A DNA stretch of 64,000 nt from CAYXAA01 sp964462985 (GTDB lineage: Bacteria > Pseudomonadota > Alphaproteobacteria > Rhizobiales > Stappiaceae): assembly GCA_964462985.1 (NCBI GenBank), contig CAYXAA010000011.1, forward strand, positions 1 through 64,000, given 5' to 3'. Position 1 is the first letter of the stretch. The number at the start of each line of letters is the position of its first letter. Of this stretch, positions 24,184 to 33,635 are shown one piece after another. The notes beneath the pieces are model-generated. The model had not been told where the DNA came from. It made no database searches and was given only the letters and a program-made list of their open reading frames with translations. Both the position numbers and the translations under genes were made by a program.

Positions 24184-25146
24184 ATGAGCGATCGCAAGCC
24201 CGGCCGCGGCCGGATCTATTCGTCCATCGTCGAGACCATCGGTGACACGCCCCTCGTCCGGCTCGGGCGGCTCGCGGCGGAGAAAGGGGTTTCGGCAGAG
24301 ATCCTGGCTAAGCTTGAGTTTTTCAATCCGATCGCCAGCGTCAAGGACCGCATCGGCGTCTCAATGATTGAGGCGATGGAATCGGCGGGGACCATCCGGC
24401 CGGGCCAAACGACCTTGATCGAACCGACTTCGGGCAACACGGGTATCGCGCTTGCCTTCGTCGCTGCCTCCAAGGGCTATCGGCTAATCCTGGTGATGCC
24501 GGAAACCATGTCCGTTGAGCGGCGCAAGATGCTGAAGCTGCTGGGAGCAGAATTGGAGCTGACCGAAGGTGCGAAGGGCATGAAGGGCGCCATCGCCCGA
24601 GCAGAGGAACTGCTTGCCGAAATTCCGGACTCGGCCATGCCGCAGCAGTTCAACAATCCCGCGAATCCGGAAATCCACCGCCGTACGACGGCCGAGGAGA
24701 TCTGGAATGACACCGGCGGTGCGATCGACGTGTTCGTCTCCGGAATCGGCACCGGCGGCACAATCACCGGGGTTGCCCAGGTGCTGAAGCCGCGCAAACC
24801 AGATCTCCATGTCGTTGCAGTCGAACCTGCCGATAGTCCGGTGCTGTCCGGCGGCAATCCGGGGCCGCACAAGATCCAGGGTATTGGTGCCGGATTTGTG
24901 CCTGATGTGCTCGACACGACCGCCTACGACGAGGTTCAGACCGTCACCAACGACGAAGCCTTCGAAATGGCCCGGCTTGTGGCACGCATCGAGGGCTTGC
25001 CGGTGGGGATCTCCTCCGGTGCCGCTCTTGCCGCCGCCGTTCGCATCGCCGGCCGCTCCGGGATGGAGGGCAAGCGGATCGTTGTCATCGTCCCGTCTTT
25101 CGCCGAACGCTATCTGTCGACCGCGCTGTTCGAGGGGCTGGAATAA
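24184..25146 (+). CDS. cysK: Cysteine synthase A
   Basis: This 320-residue PLP enzyme makes cysteine from O-acetylserine and sulfide. The PLP lysine is K54 in [11 protein letters not shown]. The substrate loop TSGNTG, the phosphate-binding [10 protein letters not shown] and the C-terminal [12 protein letters not shown] with [19 protein letters not shown] are typical. ATG 24184 follows a strong GGGGAG site; the open frame extending upstream to 23890 would overlap dut and is not used. A hairpin terminator follows. Confidence 0.95.
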   Translation: MSDRKPGRGRIYSSIVETIGDTPLVRLGRLAAEKGVSAEILAKLEFFNPIASVKDRIGVSMIEAMESAGTIRPGQTTLIEPTSGNTGIALAFVAASKGYRLILVMPETMSVERRKMLKLLGAELELTEGAKGMKGAIARAEELLAEIPDSAMPQQFNNPANPEIHRRTTAEEIWNDTGGAIDVFVSGIGTGGTITGVAQVLKPRKPDLHVVAVEPADSPVLSGGNPGPHKIQGIGAGFVPDVLDTTAYDEVQTVTNDEAFEMARLVARIEGLPVGISSGAALAAAVRIAGRSGMEGKRIVVIVPSFAERYLSTALFEGLE

Positions 25147-25156
25147 TCGCAACAAC

Positions 25157-25178
25157 GGCGGTCGACTAAACGACCGCC
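25157..25178 (+). terminator. Hairpin between convergent cysK and ybjQ-like genes
   Basis: The perfect eight-base arms GGCGGTCG and CGACCGCC flank an ACTAAA loop, ten bases after the cysK stop. There is no long T run. A second inverted repeat (GGTGCGG / CCGCACC, 25201-25222) overlaps the end of the facing gene. Together they look like termination signals between convergent genes. Confidence 0.55.
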
Positions 25179-25212
25179 AGTCCCAGATGGCCAAAGGTAC
25201 GGTGCGGCGTTC

Positions 25213-25533
25213 CTACCGCACCGTCACCGCCGTTCCCGTGGCGCTGACCATAAGCATCGACCCGTTCTGGCCGATCGTTTCATAGTCTATGTCGACGCCG
25301 ATGACCGCGTTGGCGCCGAGCGCCTTCGCGCGTTCGACCATCTCGTCGAGGGCTATGCGACGAGCGTTGCCAAGCTCCTGCTCGTAAGCCTGTGATCGGC
25401 CGCCGACGATGTCTCGGAAGGAAGCAAACAGATCCTTGAAAATATTGGCGCCCAGAATCGCCTCCCCCGTGACAATTCCTTTGTAGTCGGCAATGTCTTT
25501 GCCCTGCAGCGTGTTCGTGGTCGTGATCAGCAT
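25213..25533 (-). CDS. YbjQ-family (UPF0145) protein
   Basis: This 106-residue cytoplasmic protein matches the YbjQ family: [20 protein letters not shown], then [36 protein letters not shown] and [18 protein letters not shown]. Members form pentamer-like assemblies of unknown function and are sometimes annotated as heavy-metal binding. A 22-base inverted repeat lies in its leader (25558-25579; arms GGCTTCGC and GCGAAGCC). Confidence 0.9.
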   Translation of the reverse strand: MLITTTNTLQGKDIADYKGIVTGEAILGANIFKDLFASFRDIVGGRSQAYEQELGNARRIALDEMVERAKALGANAVIGVDIDYETIGQNGSMLMVSATGTAVTVR

Positions 25534-25718
25534 TGCCGTTTTCCCCCTGATAAGGCCGGCTTCGCCAAATTGCGAAGCCTCCTGCTCCAGAGCAACTCAC
25601 CTGCACCCCGGATGACATACAAAGCCGCCTAACACATTGTAGCCAATCGTTTTCAGACACTTAGCCGAATCGTAAGCGCCGATGATACGTCACGAACATC
25701 TGGTCGCACTGACTTGCC

Positions 25719-28712
25719 TCAGTGCGCCTCTTCCCAGTTATCGGCAGCCCTGGCGTCGACCTTCAGCGGGACGGTGAGCCGTACGGCCGGTTCGGCCGCC
25801 TTCTCCATAACGTCGCGAATCACTGGAATCGCAGCCTCGACCTCCTCCTCTGGAAGTTCGAAGACCAGTTCGTCGTGGACCTGGAGCAGCATGCCGGCCG
25901 AAAGTCCCGCCGCCGCCAGTCGTTCATCCATGCGGATCATAGCGCGGCGGATGATGTCGGCGGCGGAACCCTGAATCGGCGCGTTGATTGCGGCTCGCTC
26001 GTAGAAGGCGCGGTGGTTCGGATTGGCGGTATTAACCTCTGGATAATGCGCCTTACGCCCGAATATCGTCGTCACATAGCCGTTGGCATGCACGAACCGC
26101 TTGGTTGATTCCATGTAGTCGCGGATGCCCGGGAAACGCTCGAAATATGTTCGGATATACGCGGCGGCTTCGTTGCGGCCGATGCCGAGCTGGGCCGCGA
26201 GACCGAAGGCGGAGATGCCATAGATGATGCCGAAATTGATCGCTTTGGCCCGGCGGCGGACCATCGGATCCATACCCTCGATCGGAACGCCGAACATTTC
26301 CGAGGCGGTCATGGCATGAATGTCGAGGCCATCGTCGAAGGCTTTTTTGAGCTGGGGGATGTCGGCGATATGGGCAAGGACGCGGAGCTCGATCTGACTG
26401 TAGTCGGCCGACAGCAACTTGCGCCCCTTCTCAGCGATGAACGCGCGGCGAATCTTCCGTCCGGCCTCGGTGCGCACAGGGATATTCTGCAGGTTGGGTT
26501 CGGACGATGACAGACGGCCGGTCGTCGTGGAGGCGAGTGCGTAGCAGGTGTGCACCCGTCCTGTCTCAGGGTGGATATAACTAGGCAGCGCATCGGAATA
26601 GGTCGACTTCAGTTTCGACAGCTGGCGCCAGTCGACGATCCGCGCAGGTAGTTCATGCCCCTCGGCGGCAAGGTCGTCGAGCACTGAGGCGGAGGTGGAC
26701 CAAGCGCCGGTCTTGGTCTTCTTGCCGCCGGGCAGACCCATCTTGCCGAACAGAATGTCGCCGAGCTGCTTCGGTGAACCGACGTTGAAGGGTTCGCCAG
26801 CAAGTTCCTGGATCTCGGCCTCGAGCCGGGCCATTCCCTGCGCGAACTCGCCGGACAGACGCGATAGCATCTGACGGTCAACCGTGATGCCGCGACTCTC
26901 CATGCGGGCCAGTATGGGCACGAGTGGTCGTTCTAGGGTTTCGTATACGGTCGCCATGTGCTCGGCTGCGAGCCGCGGCTTCAGCACGCGCCATAGCCGC
27001 AGCGTGACGTCGGCGTCTTCCGCCGCATAGGCTGTGGCCCGGTCGACCGCTACCTTATCGAAGCTCACGAGGGTCTTACCGGACCCGCAAATCTCCTTGA
27101 AGGAGATCGTCTTGTGTCCAAGCCAGCGCTCCGACAGCTCGTCCATGCCGTTGCCGCCCTTGCCGGCGTCAAGCGCGTAGGAGAGCAGCATCGTGTCGTC
27201 GAACGGCGCGAGTGTGATGCCGTGGCGATGCAACACCAGCCAGTCGTATTTCAGGTTTTGCGCGATCTTCAGTACCGAAGCATCTTCGAACAGCGGCTTC
27301 AGCAGCTTCAGCGCTTCGCTCAGCGGGATTTGTCCCGGTACAAGGCCGCCGCCACCGAGAAGGTCAAGGTCTCCGTTCCGATGGCCGACCGGGATGTAGC
27401 AGGCCTTGCCGGGCGCTGTCGCCAGCGAGACGCCAACGAGGTCAGCCTGCATTGCATCAAGCGAGGTGGTTTCGGTGTCAACCGCGACAAGCCCAAGTTC
27501 CAGGGCCTCATCAATCCAGGCTTGGAGGCGCTCCACCGTCGTGACCGTCTCGTAAGCGCTGTGGTCAATGGGTACGCCGCGTGCTGCCTCGATGCGCGCC
27601 TCGGCCAGGCCCTGCGGCGTCCAGGCGCCGCTGCGGACCGCAGACTTGGCGATTGGAACGGTGGCCGGGGTCGTGGATGACGCATCTGCCGCTGTCGCCC
27701 CGGAGCCAGGCGCCCCGGCCACCTGCCGGCCTTTGCTGTCCGGCGCGTCCCAGCCGGGGATGACGAGAGCGGCGGGCTCGACTTCCGCGAGGTCGGTGCC
27801 GGTCGCCTCCGCCACGCGCCTTGTCAGGGTATTGAACTCCATCGCCTTGAGAAAGGCGATCGTCTTGCTTCCGTTTACCGCCTTAACGGTGAGGTCGGTG
27901 GCCGGAACCTCTACGGGCACGTTCGTCTTAAGAGTCACGAGTTGCTTCGAAATCCTGGCCTGCTCCGCGAAAGCAATCAGGTTTTCTCGGCGCTTCGGCT
28001 GCCTGATCTCACTCGCCCGCGCCAACAGCGTTTCCAGGTCGCCGTATTCCTGGATCAACTGCGCCGCGGTCTTGAGGCCGATGCCCGGCACGCCTGGCAC
28101 ATTGTCGATGCTGTCACCAGCAAGCGCCTGCACCTCGATGACCTTGTCGGGGCCGACGCCGAACTTTTCAAACACGTCGGCAATCCCGAACACCTTGCTT
28201 TTCATGGTGTCGATCATTGCGATCCGCGGTCCGATCAGCTGCATCAGGTCCTTGTCACCCGACGCGATCGTCACACGGGCGCCGGCCTTGGCCGCCTCGC
28301 AGGCATAAGTCGCAATCAGGTCGTCGGCTTCAAAGCCCTCCTGCTCGATGCAATGTACATTGAAGGCGCGCGTTGCCTCCCGGATCAGACCGAATTGGGG
28401 GATCAGGTCCTCCGGCGGCTCCGGCCGCTGGGCCTTGTAGGCCGGGTAGATGTCGGTGCGAAAGGTTCTGGCGGAGTGATCGAAGATCACCGCCATATGG
28501 GTCGGTTCATCTCCAGGCTCCGGCGTGAGGCCCTCCTGCAGCAACTTCCACAGCATGTTGCAGAAGCCGGCGACCGCACCGACGGGCAGCCCGTCCGATT
28601 TTCGGGTCAGCGGCGGGAGCGCGTGATAGGCACGGAAGATGAAAGTTGAGCCGTCGACCAGAATCAGATGGTCGTCCGGTTTGAGCGAGGCAGAGGAAGA
28701 GGCATTCGACAT
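25719..28712 (-). CDS. polA: DNA polymerase I
   Basis: The 997-residue protein has three domains. The N-terminal 5' nuclease begins LILVDGSTFIFRAYHALPPL, with GDKDLMQLI and QALAGDSIDNVPGVPGIG. The 3'-5' exonuclease keeps its acidic residues (VAVDTETTSLD; IAQNLKYDW), so proofreading looks active. The polymerase domain has DYSQIELRVLAHIA, RRAKAINFGIIYGIS and QVHDELVFELP. It fills gaps in repair and removes primers. ATG 28712 (MSNASSSASLK) is preferred over the frame's start at 28748. The protein is slightly longer than E. coli PolA (928). Confidence 0.97.
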   Translation of the reverse strand: MSNASSSASLKPDDHLILVDGSTFIFRAYHALPPLTRKSDGLPVGAVAGFCNMLWKLLQEGLTPEPGDEPTHMAVIFDHSARTFRTDIYPAYKAQRPEPPEDLIPQFGLIREATRAFNVHCIEQEGFEADDLIATYACEAAKAGARVTIASGDKDLMQLIGPRIAMIDTMKSKVFGIADVFEKFGVGPDKVIEVQALAGDSIDNVPGVPGIGLKTAAQLIQEYGDLETLLARASEIRQPKRRENLIAFAEQARISKQLVTLKTNVPVEVPATDLTVKAVNGSKTIAFLKAMEFNTLTRRVAEATGTDLAEVEPAALVIPGWDAPDSKGRQVAGAPGSGATAADASSTTPATVPIAKSAVRSGAWTPQGLAEARIEAARGVPIDHSAYETVTTVERLQAWIDEALELGLVAVDTETTSLDAMQADLVGVSLATAPGKACYIPVGHRNGDLDLLGGGGLVPGQIPLSEALKLLKPLFEDASVLKIAQNLKYDWLVLHRHGITLAPFDDTMLLSYALDAGKGGNGMDELSERWLGHKTISFKEICGSGKTLVSFDKVAVDRATAYAAEDADVTLRLWRVLKPRLAAEHMATVYETLERPLVPILARMESRGITVDRQMLSRLSGEFAQGMARLEAEIQELAGEPFNVGSPKQLGDILFGKMGLPGGKKTKTGAWSTSASVLDDLAAEGHELPARIVDWRQLSKLKSTYSDALPSYIHPETGRVHTCYALASTTTGRLSSSEPNLQNIPVRTEAGRKIRRAFIAEKGRKLLSADYSQIELRVLAHIADIPQLKKAFDDGLDIHAMTASEMFGVPIEGMDPMVRRRAKAINFGIIYGISAFGLAAQLGIGRNEAAAYIRTYFERFPGIRDYMESTKRFVHANGYVTTIFGRKAHYPEVNTANPNHRAFYERAAINAPIQGSAADIIRRAMIRMDERLAAAGLSAGMLLQVHDELVFELPEEEVEAAIPVIRDVMEKAAEPAVRLTVPLKVDARAADNWEEAH

Positions 28713-28768
28713 GGTCGCGACGATGCCCGCGAAAACCGTCGAGGGCAAGCCGGTATGCGATTGTCCAC

Positions 28769-29806
28769 TTACGACGCAGCCTGCGCCACCGGGACTTTTC
28801 CATCATGCTCCAGCCGGGCCCAGCGTGGGCGCACGAACAGGAAGCGGCCCCAGCCGAAACGCTCGATGAGCCACCAAAGCAGCAGCGGCCCGATGACACC
28901 GGCGCACGTGACCGCCACAGAGATCGTACCGATGTCGGAAAGGATATCGAACTTCAAGAGCAAGGTGCGGGTAAATGCCATCGGGAAGAAGAACGCGAGA
29001 TATATAACGATCGAGTTCTCGCCGCAGCGCTGCAGGGGCGCCGCCAGGCCGAGCTGCGTCATAAGCGCTGCGAATGTGATGACCGCCAACGCTCCGGCGG
29101 CGCCGAGCAACAGCGACACGACGGGGAGATCGGCGGCGCCAGCAAAGACCAGCGTGCCGTTGACGACAGCCCAGATCAGCAGGCCGGTAGCGCCGAATCC
29201 GAAGTGGGAACGAGCCCAGCCAGCCAGCGCGAAAGCTTGAGGTGCGAACAGGTAGCCTGCGTAGAAAAATACGAAGCGATTGCAGAATTCGTCGAGCGTC
29301 AGCCATCCGCTCTCGATCGGTGCGATTTGTAGCACAGCTGCCGCACAGAGCACCAGGATCGGCGGTAGTCTGGCACTGCGCATCAGCTTGGCGACAACGA
29401 ACATCACCGGCAGCAGATAAATGAACCATAAAGTGCCGAACGGCTGGACGAAGCTCAGAAGGTAACTGGTAATGACACCGCCCCAACCGATCTCGGCCGC
29501 GAACACGGGCGTTTTGACCGCGAACTGGATCGTGACCCAGAGTGCATAGAAATAGGCGAAATGCAGGAGCTTGCGGTCGAGATAAAGTCGCCAGTCCCGA
29601 TCGATCACTCTGGCGAGAAACAAGCCGGAAATCATGAAGAAGTCCGGCATCCGGAACGGCGCCGCGAAGGCGACGACGGCGTGCATGAAGCCCTGCTGGC
29701 CCGCCGCCGCCTCGACGCCGAGAGTCGAGTGCATCATCACCACGAAGATGATGCAGAAGCCCTTGGCCGCGTCGACCCAGTCCACGCGTGAGGCGGAAGC
29801 CCCCAT
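28769..29806 (-). CDS. Acyltransferase 3 family membrane protein
   Basis: This 345-residue integral membrane protein with about ten hydrophobic segments matches the acyltransferase 3 (OafA/OpgC-like) family. Indicators are the N-terminal RVDWVDAAKGFCIIFVVMMH, where family members carry the catalytic histidine after the first helix, and FRMPDFFMISGLFLAR. Such enzymes transfer acetyl or succinyl groups to extracellular glycans. There are no polysaccharide genes nearby, so the substrate is unknown. The gene lies 57 bases before polA on the same strand. Confidence 0.82.
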   Translation of the reverse strand: MGASASRVDWVDAAKGFCIIFVVMMHSTLGVEAAAGQQGFMHAVVAFAAPFRMPDFFMISGLFLARVIDRDWRLYLDRKLLHFAYFYALWVTIQFAVKTPVFAAEIGWGGVITSYLLSFVQPFGTLWFIYLLPVMFVVAKLMRSARLPPILVLCAAAVLQIAPIESGWLTLDEFCNRFVFFYAGYLFAPQAFALAGWARSHFGFGATGLLIWAVVNGTLVFAGAADLPVVSLLLGAAGALAVITFAALMTQLGLAAPLQRCGENSIVIYLAFFFPMAFTRTLLLKFDILSDIGTISVAVTCAGVIGPLLLWWLIERFGWGRFLFVRPRWARLEHDGKVPVAQAAS

Positions 29807-29947
29807 GCCTCCTCCGATCGGTCCTAGTCCGCCACAATCGATTCCTTGGAGCAGCCTAGCAGGTCAGTACCGGCCAGCAAGTTAACGGAATTCGAACTGG
29901 CCAGCACTTAAGCCTGCCACCGAAGCACAGTCGAGCTGGTGCAGGTC

Positions 29948-30472
29948 CTACTCCGGTCCGGCGCTGGTCGGCCCAATCCGACGCGGCCCGGTCGCCCCGT
30001 CTGATCCGTCATTGCCCGAAGCGGACGACGACGACCAGTCTTCGGCGTCGAGATCGACCACCCGGCCACTACGACGCCGCGTCCCGCTGACGATGACGAC
30101 ATCGGCGCGCCGTATGACAAAATGGCCAATCGCCCGCCGTACAGCCGGTACGAACAGCAACAGCCCAACGACGTCGGTTACAAAACCAGGGATGAGCAGC
30201 AGAATGCTGGCGACCACGATCAGTGCACCGTGCGTCAGCTCTTCACCCGGCACGCGCCCGGCATCCAACTCGCTGCGCATCTTCATCAGAAGCGCAAGCC
30301 CTTGATGTCGCAGCATTGCCGTGCCGGCAATGGCGGTCAGCACCGTCAATGCGATCGTCGGCAACACGCCGATTGCCGAGCCGACCTCGATGAAGACGGC
30401 AATCTCAATGAGCGGCAGCAGGATGAGGGAGAGCAGAACGACGACACCGGCTGGCATGACACTGCGGTCCAT
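29948..30472 (-). CDS. FxsA-family membrane protein
   Basis: The 174-residue protein matches FxsA: LLPLIEIAVFIEVGSAIGVL, TAIAGTAMLRHQGLALL, ELTHGALIVVASILLLIPGF and VTDVVGLLLFVPAVRR, with two to four membrane helices. In E. coli, FxsA overproduction relieves phage T7 exclusion by the F plasmid; its normal role is unknown. The C-terminal tail is acidic then basic. Start is uncertain: ATG 30472 or 30457; the frame is open to 30598. It is divergent from the Tim44-like gene. Confidence 0.87.
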   Translation of the reverse strand: MDRSVMPAGVVVLLSLILLPLIEIAVFIEVGSAIGVLPTIALTVLTAIAGTAMLRHQGLALLMKMRSELDAGRVPGEELTHGALIVVASILLLIPGFVTDVVGLLLFVPAVRRAIGHFVIRRADVVIVSGTRRRSGRVVDLDAEDWSSSSASGNDGSDGATGPRRIGPTSAGPE

Positions 30473-30689
30473 TTTGGTGGATTTTTTTGCGTTGTTGCGG
30501 CACATAGGGAGTCTGGCAGCCGAATGCGAGGAAAAACGTGCCGGTTCGGCGCTGCGGAACCCGGGCGGCCTTGTGCAATAGCCTGGATGCTGTTTCAAGA
30601 AACCTTACATTAGGTGGCAATCCGTAATGCCGGGTCGCGGCCGCGGCAGCGCGGCGGCTCCATCCGACAACACCATGGCCGGGCGCGAT

Positions 30690-31421
30690 ATGAGCGATAT
30701 CTTTGACATCTACAATATCATCTTTCTGGTTCTGGCCGTCGTGATATTCCTGAAACTGCGCTCGGTCCTTGGCAAGCGTACGGGTACGGAACGTCCGCCA
30801 TTCGACCCTTATTCCGGCCCGAAGAAAACCGAGAGATCGGCTGGCCCGGCATCGGAGACGGGCGACAGCAATGTGATCCCACTGCCTGGCAAGGCCGAAT
30901 CCTCGGCCAGTGCGAGCGATGCGCCGACGCCTGCGGCATCGGTTGATACGCTTGCACCGAAGGGCACGGCGCTCAACGACGCCATGCGACAGATCCTGTC
31001 TGCCGACCGTTCATTTGATCCTGCTCAGTTCCTGCAGGGTGCGAAGGCCGCGTACGAGATGATTGTAACCGCCTTCGCCGAGGGCGATAGAAAGTCCTTG
31101 CGGCAGCTGCTGTCGAAGGAAGTCTACGATGGCTTTGTCGCCGCAATCTCGGATCGCGAGTCTCGCGGTGAGACGATCGAATCGACCTTTGTCGGCATCG
31201 ACAAGGCGGATATTGTAGAGGCGGCACTGAAGGGTACGACGGCGCAGGTGACCGTACGCTTTCATAGCGAACTGATCTCGGCAACGCGGGACAAGGATGG
31301 CAACGTCGTCGACGGCGATCCGACCCGCGTGACAGACGTCACGGACATCTGGACCTTCGCCCGCGACACTACGTCGCGGGACCCGAACTGGAAGCTGGTT
31401 GCCACCGAATCCGTTGAATGA
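30690..31421 (+). CDS. Tim44-like domain protein
   Basis: The 243-residue protein has an N-terminal membrane helix (IYNIIFLVLAVVIFLKLRSV), a Pro/Ser-rich linker and a C-terminal Tim44-like domain (about residues 90-243; LQGAKAAYEMIVTAFAEGDR, LLSKEVYDGFVAAI, VTDIWTFARD). Bacterial relatives occur in alphaproteobacteria and are thought to chaperone inner-membrane proteins; mitochondrial Tim44 recruits Hsp70 to the translocase. ATG 30690 is chosen since the membrane helix follows at once. It is the first gene of a run joined by 4-base overlaps. Confidence 0.88.
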   Translation: MSDIFDIYNIIFLVLAVVIFLKLRSVLGKRTGTERPPFDPYSGPKKTERSAGPASETGDSNVIPLPGKAESSASASDAPTPAASVDTLAPKGTALNDAMRQILSADRSFDPAQFLQGAKAAYEMIVTAFAEGDRKSLRQLLSKEVYDGFVAAISDRESRGETIESTFVGIDKADIVEAALKGTTAQVTVRFHSELISATRDKDGNVVDGDPTRVTDVTDIWTFARDTTSRDPNWKLVATESVE

Positions 31422-32614
31422 TGGTTGGTGGGAGTGCGGGCGTCGCGGCAGGCCTTCTGGCAGTTATCTGGGCGGCGGTCACTCCTTCCGCCGGCGCGTG
31501 GGCTGGAGCGCCGCGGATGACCTTCGAACGGCTTGGCTATGACGAGATCGCCGGATGGGAGGCCGACGATCACGCGAAGGCGCTCGCGGTCTTTCGCCGC
31601 CAGTGCCTTGGATCGAGCTCGGGAAGTGAGAAGCAACGTGGCCGCTTCGGGGTGAACCCTCAACGGCTTCTTGAGCTCTGTCGGGAGGCCGCCGCCGTAC
31701 CAGTTGATGACAGGTCAGCGGCGCGGCGCTTTTTCGAGGCGTCGTTTGTTCCACTGCGCATTGCCAGTCCCGGCTTCGTCACTGGCTATTTCGAGCCGGA
31801 GTTCGAGGGCGCGCTGAAGCGCAGCGCGCATTTCGACGTACCGCTCTACCGGAGGCCGCCCGACCTCGTCCCGTTGACGCCGGAAAATCGACCGCAATCA
31901 ATGGACAAAAGCTTGGCGTTCGCCCGCCGGCTTCCCGACGGCACTCTGGTCGAGTACCCCGACCGCGGCGCCATCATGGACGGTGCTCTGGACGGGCGGG
32001 GCCTGGAACTGATCTGGCTGGCCGACCCGGTCGACGCCTTCTATGTCCATGTTCAGGGTTCGGCGCGCATTCGGCTCCGGGACGGAGGTGTGATGCGGGT
32101 CGGCTACGCCGGCAAGACCGGTCATCCCTATTTCCCGATCGGCCGGGTGATGATCGAGCGGGGCCTGGCGGCTCCGGGTACTGTGACGATGGACGTGCTC
32201 CGGCGCTGGCTCGCCGAAAATCCGCACGAGGTCGACAGCGTTCTACGTCGCAACCGTTCCTTCATCTTCTTCCGCGAGATCGATGCCGATCCGGATCGCG
32301 GTCCAGTCGGTGCTGCCGGCCTGCCACTTGTGTCCGGCCGCAGCTTAGCTGTCGATCGTACACTCCATACCTTTGGCACGCCGGTATTCGTTTCGGCCGA
32401 TCTGCCGATCGACCAGAGCGGTGAACCGAAACCCTTCAATCGCCTGATGATCGCCGACGACAGCGGTTCGGCGATCATTGGTCCTGCGCGTGGAGACATT
32501 TTCGTAGGCTCAGGGGTCGAAGCCGGACAGATCGCCGGCGCAATGCAGCACGCCGCCACCTTCATTCTGCTCGTGCCTAAGGGAGAGGCACTTTCCGGCG
32601 AGGGAGTACAATGA
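31418..32614 (+). CDS. mltA: Membrane-bound lytic murein transglycosylase A
   Basis: This 398-residue exported enzyme cleaves peptidoglycan glycan strands. It has a signal sequence at residues 1-30, then the MltA domain (FVTGYFEPEFEGALKRS, ELIWLADPVDAFYVHVQGSA) and the C-terminal 3D domain (RLMIADDSGSAIIGPARGD) that carries the catalytic aspartate. No lipobox cysteine is evident after the signal, unlike E. coli MltA, so it may be soluble in the periplasm. It starts by ATGA overlap with the Tim44-like gene. Confidence 0.93.
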   Translation: MMVGGSAGVAAGLLAVIWAAVTPSAGAWAGAPRMTFERLGYDEIAGWEADDHAKALAVFRRQCLGSSSGSEKQRGRFGVNPQRLLELCREAAAVPVDDRSAARRFFEASFVPLRIASPGFVTGYFEPEFEGALKRSAHFDVPLYRRPPDLVPLTPENRPQSMDKSLAFARRLPDGTLVEYPDRGAIMDGALDGRGLELIWLADPVDAFYVHVQGSARIRLRDGGVMRVGYAGKTGHPYFPIGRVMIERGLAAPGTVTMDVLRRWLAENPHEVDSVLRRNRSFIFFREIDADPDRGPVGAAGLPLVSGRSLAVDRTLHTFGTPVFVSADLPIDQSGEPKPFNRLMIADDSGSAIIGPARGDIFVGSGVEAGQIAGAMQHAATFILLVPKGEALSGEGVQ

Positions 32615-33186
32615 CGCGGCGCGGGCGGGCGCTGTCTCCGGAGGAGCGGGCGTTGTGGGAGCAGGTGGCGGCAAGCACAACTCCGCTCAGGCCGCGACCA
32701 AAGTCACGCGAGCCGGATAGCGCCGTGAGCGAACCCTCGGTGCCCGACGGGCTGCGCGCGGCCGCTGCACCGCGAACGGCGACCGCGATGCGACCGCCTA
32801 AGCCGGCCGCAACGCCGAAGCTGCCGGCACTGGCTCCGCTCGATCGCCGCCACCGGCAGAAACTTGTGCGCGGCACCAGCCGGATCGACGCCCGCATCGA
32901 CCTTCACGGCCTGACCCAGCACCAGGCCTATGACCGCCTGCGCGGCTTTCTCCACATGGCCCAGGCGAGTGGCTACGGCACGGTCCTTATCATTACCGGA
33001 AAGGGTGGCGAAGCTGGTCCGTTCGGAGAAGGACGCGGTATATTGCGCCGCAGGGTGCCGCAATGGCTCGCTCTGCCGGACTTCCGGGCGCTGGTTATCG
33101 GCTACGATGAAGCCCACCTCAGCCACGGCGGCGCCGGTGCGCTCTACGTGCGCATCCGCAAAGCGAGGAGAAAAGGCGAGCCATGA
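32611..33186 (+). CDS. Smr-domain protein
   Basis: This 191-residue protein has a basic, Pro/Ala-rich N-terminal half and a C-terminal Smr domain: RIDLHGLTQHQAYDRLRGFL with the LDLHG-type motif, VLIITGKGG, and LPDFRALVIGYDEAHLSHGG. Smr domains have nuclease activity in several bacteria and act in RNA or ribosome quality control. The gene overlaps mltA and the XRE gene by four bases each, a conserved alphaproteobacterial order. Confidence 0.92.
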   Translation: MTRRGRALSPEERALWEQVAASTTPLRPRPKSREPDSAVSEPSVPDGLRAAAAPRTATAMRPPKPAATPKLPALAPLDRRHRQKLVRGTSRIDARIDLHGLTQHQAYDRLRGFLHMAQASGYGTVLIITGKGGEAGPFGEGRGILRRRVPQWLALPDFRALVIGYDEAHLSHGGAGALYVRIRKARRKGEP

Positions 33187-33554
33187 CGCCGTTCGGCGCC
33201 AAAATCCGCGAGCTGCGCGCCAAGCGTGGCATTACCCTGAAGGACATGGCTGCCGCCCTTGGGGTCTCCAGCGCCTATCTGTCTGCACTTGAGCACGGCA
33301 AGCGCGGTCGGCCGACTTGGTTTTTGGTCCAGCGCATCATTACTTTTTTCAACGTGATCTGGGACGAGGCCGAGGAACTGCAGCGCCTCGCGGAAATCTC
33401 CGACCCAAAGGTAACAATCGAGACTTCCGGCCTCGCCCCAGAGGCGACCGAGCTTGCCAATATGCTCGCAGCTAAGATTTCTGGGCTATCGCGCGAGTCG
33501 CTCCAAGGGCTCATCTATCAGCTGCGCGCCGCCGCTGCCCGCGACGGCGCGTGA
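33183..33554 (+). CDS. XRE-family transcriptional regulator
   Basis: This 123-residue protein has a helix-turn-helix at residues about 5-50 (FGAKIRELRAKRGITLKDMA, ALGVSSAYLSALEHGKRGRP) followed by a helical tail. No ligand domain is apparent. It begins by ATGA overlap with the Smr gene and ends the tim44-mltA-smr operon. It may autoregulate that operon, but no operator was identified. Confidence 0.9.
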   Translation: MTPFGAKIRELRAKRGITLKDMAAALGVSSAYLSALEHGKRGRPTWFLVQRIITFFNVIWDEAEELQRLAEISDPKVTIETSGLAPEATELANMLAAKISGLSRESLQGLIYQLRAAAARDGA

Positions 33555-33635
33555 CGTGGCGGGGTCGACCGCGGTAACGTCGCGCCGCAATGGGTGACGG
33601 CTACTCGCGGCGTAAGACGGCAGGACTGAAGACGG

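Noticed and set aside
28803..29837. 344-codon frame in another phase over the acyltransferase
   Set aside because: It is Arg-rich with no membrane helices or motifs, while the alternative frame reads as a clear ten-helix acyltransferase 3 protein.
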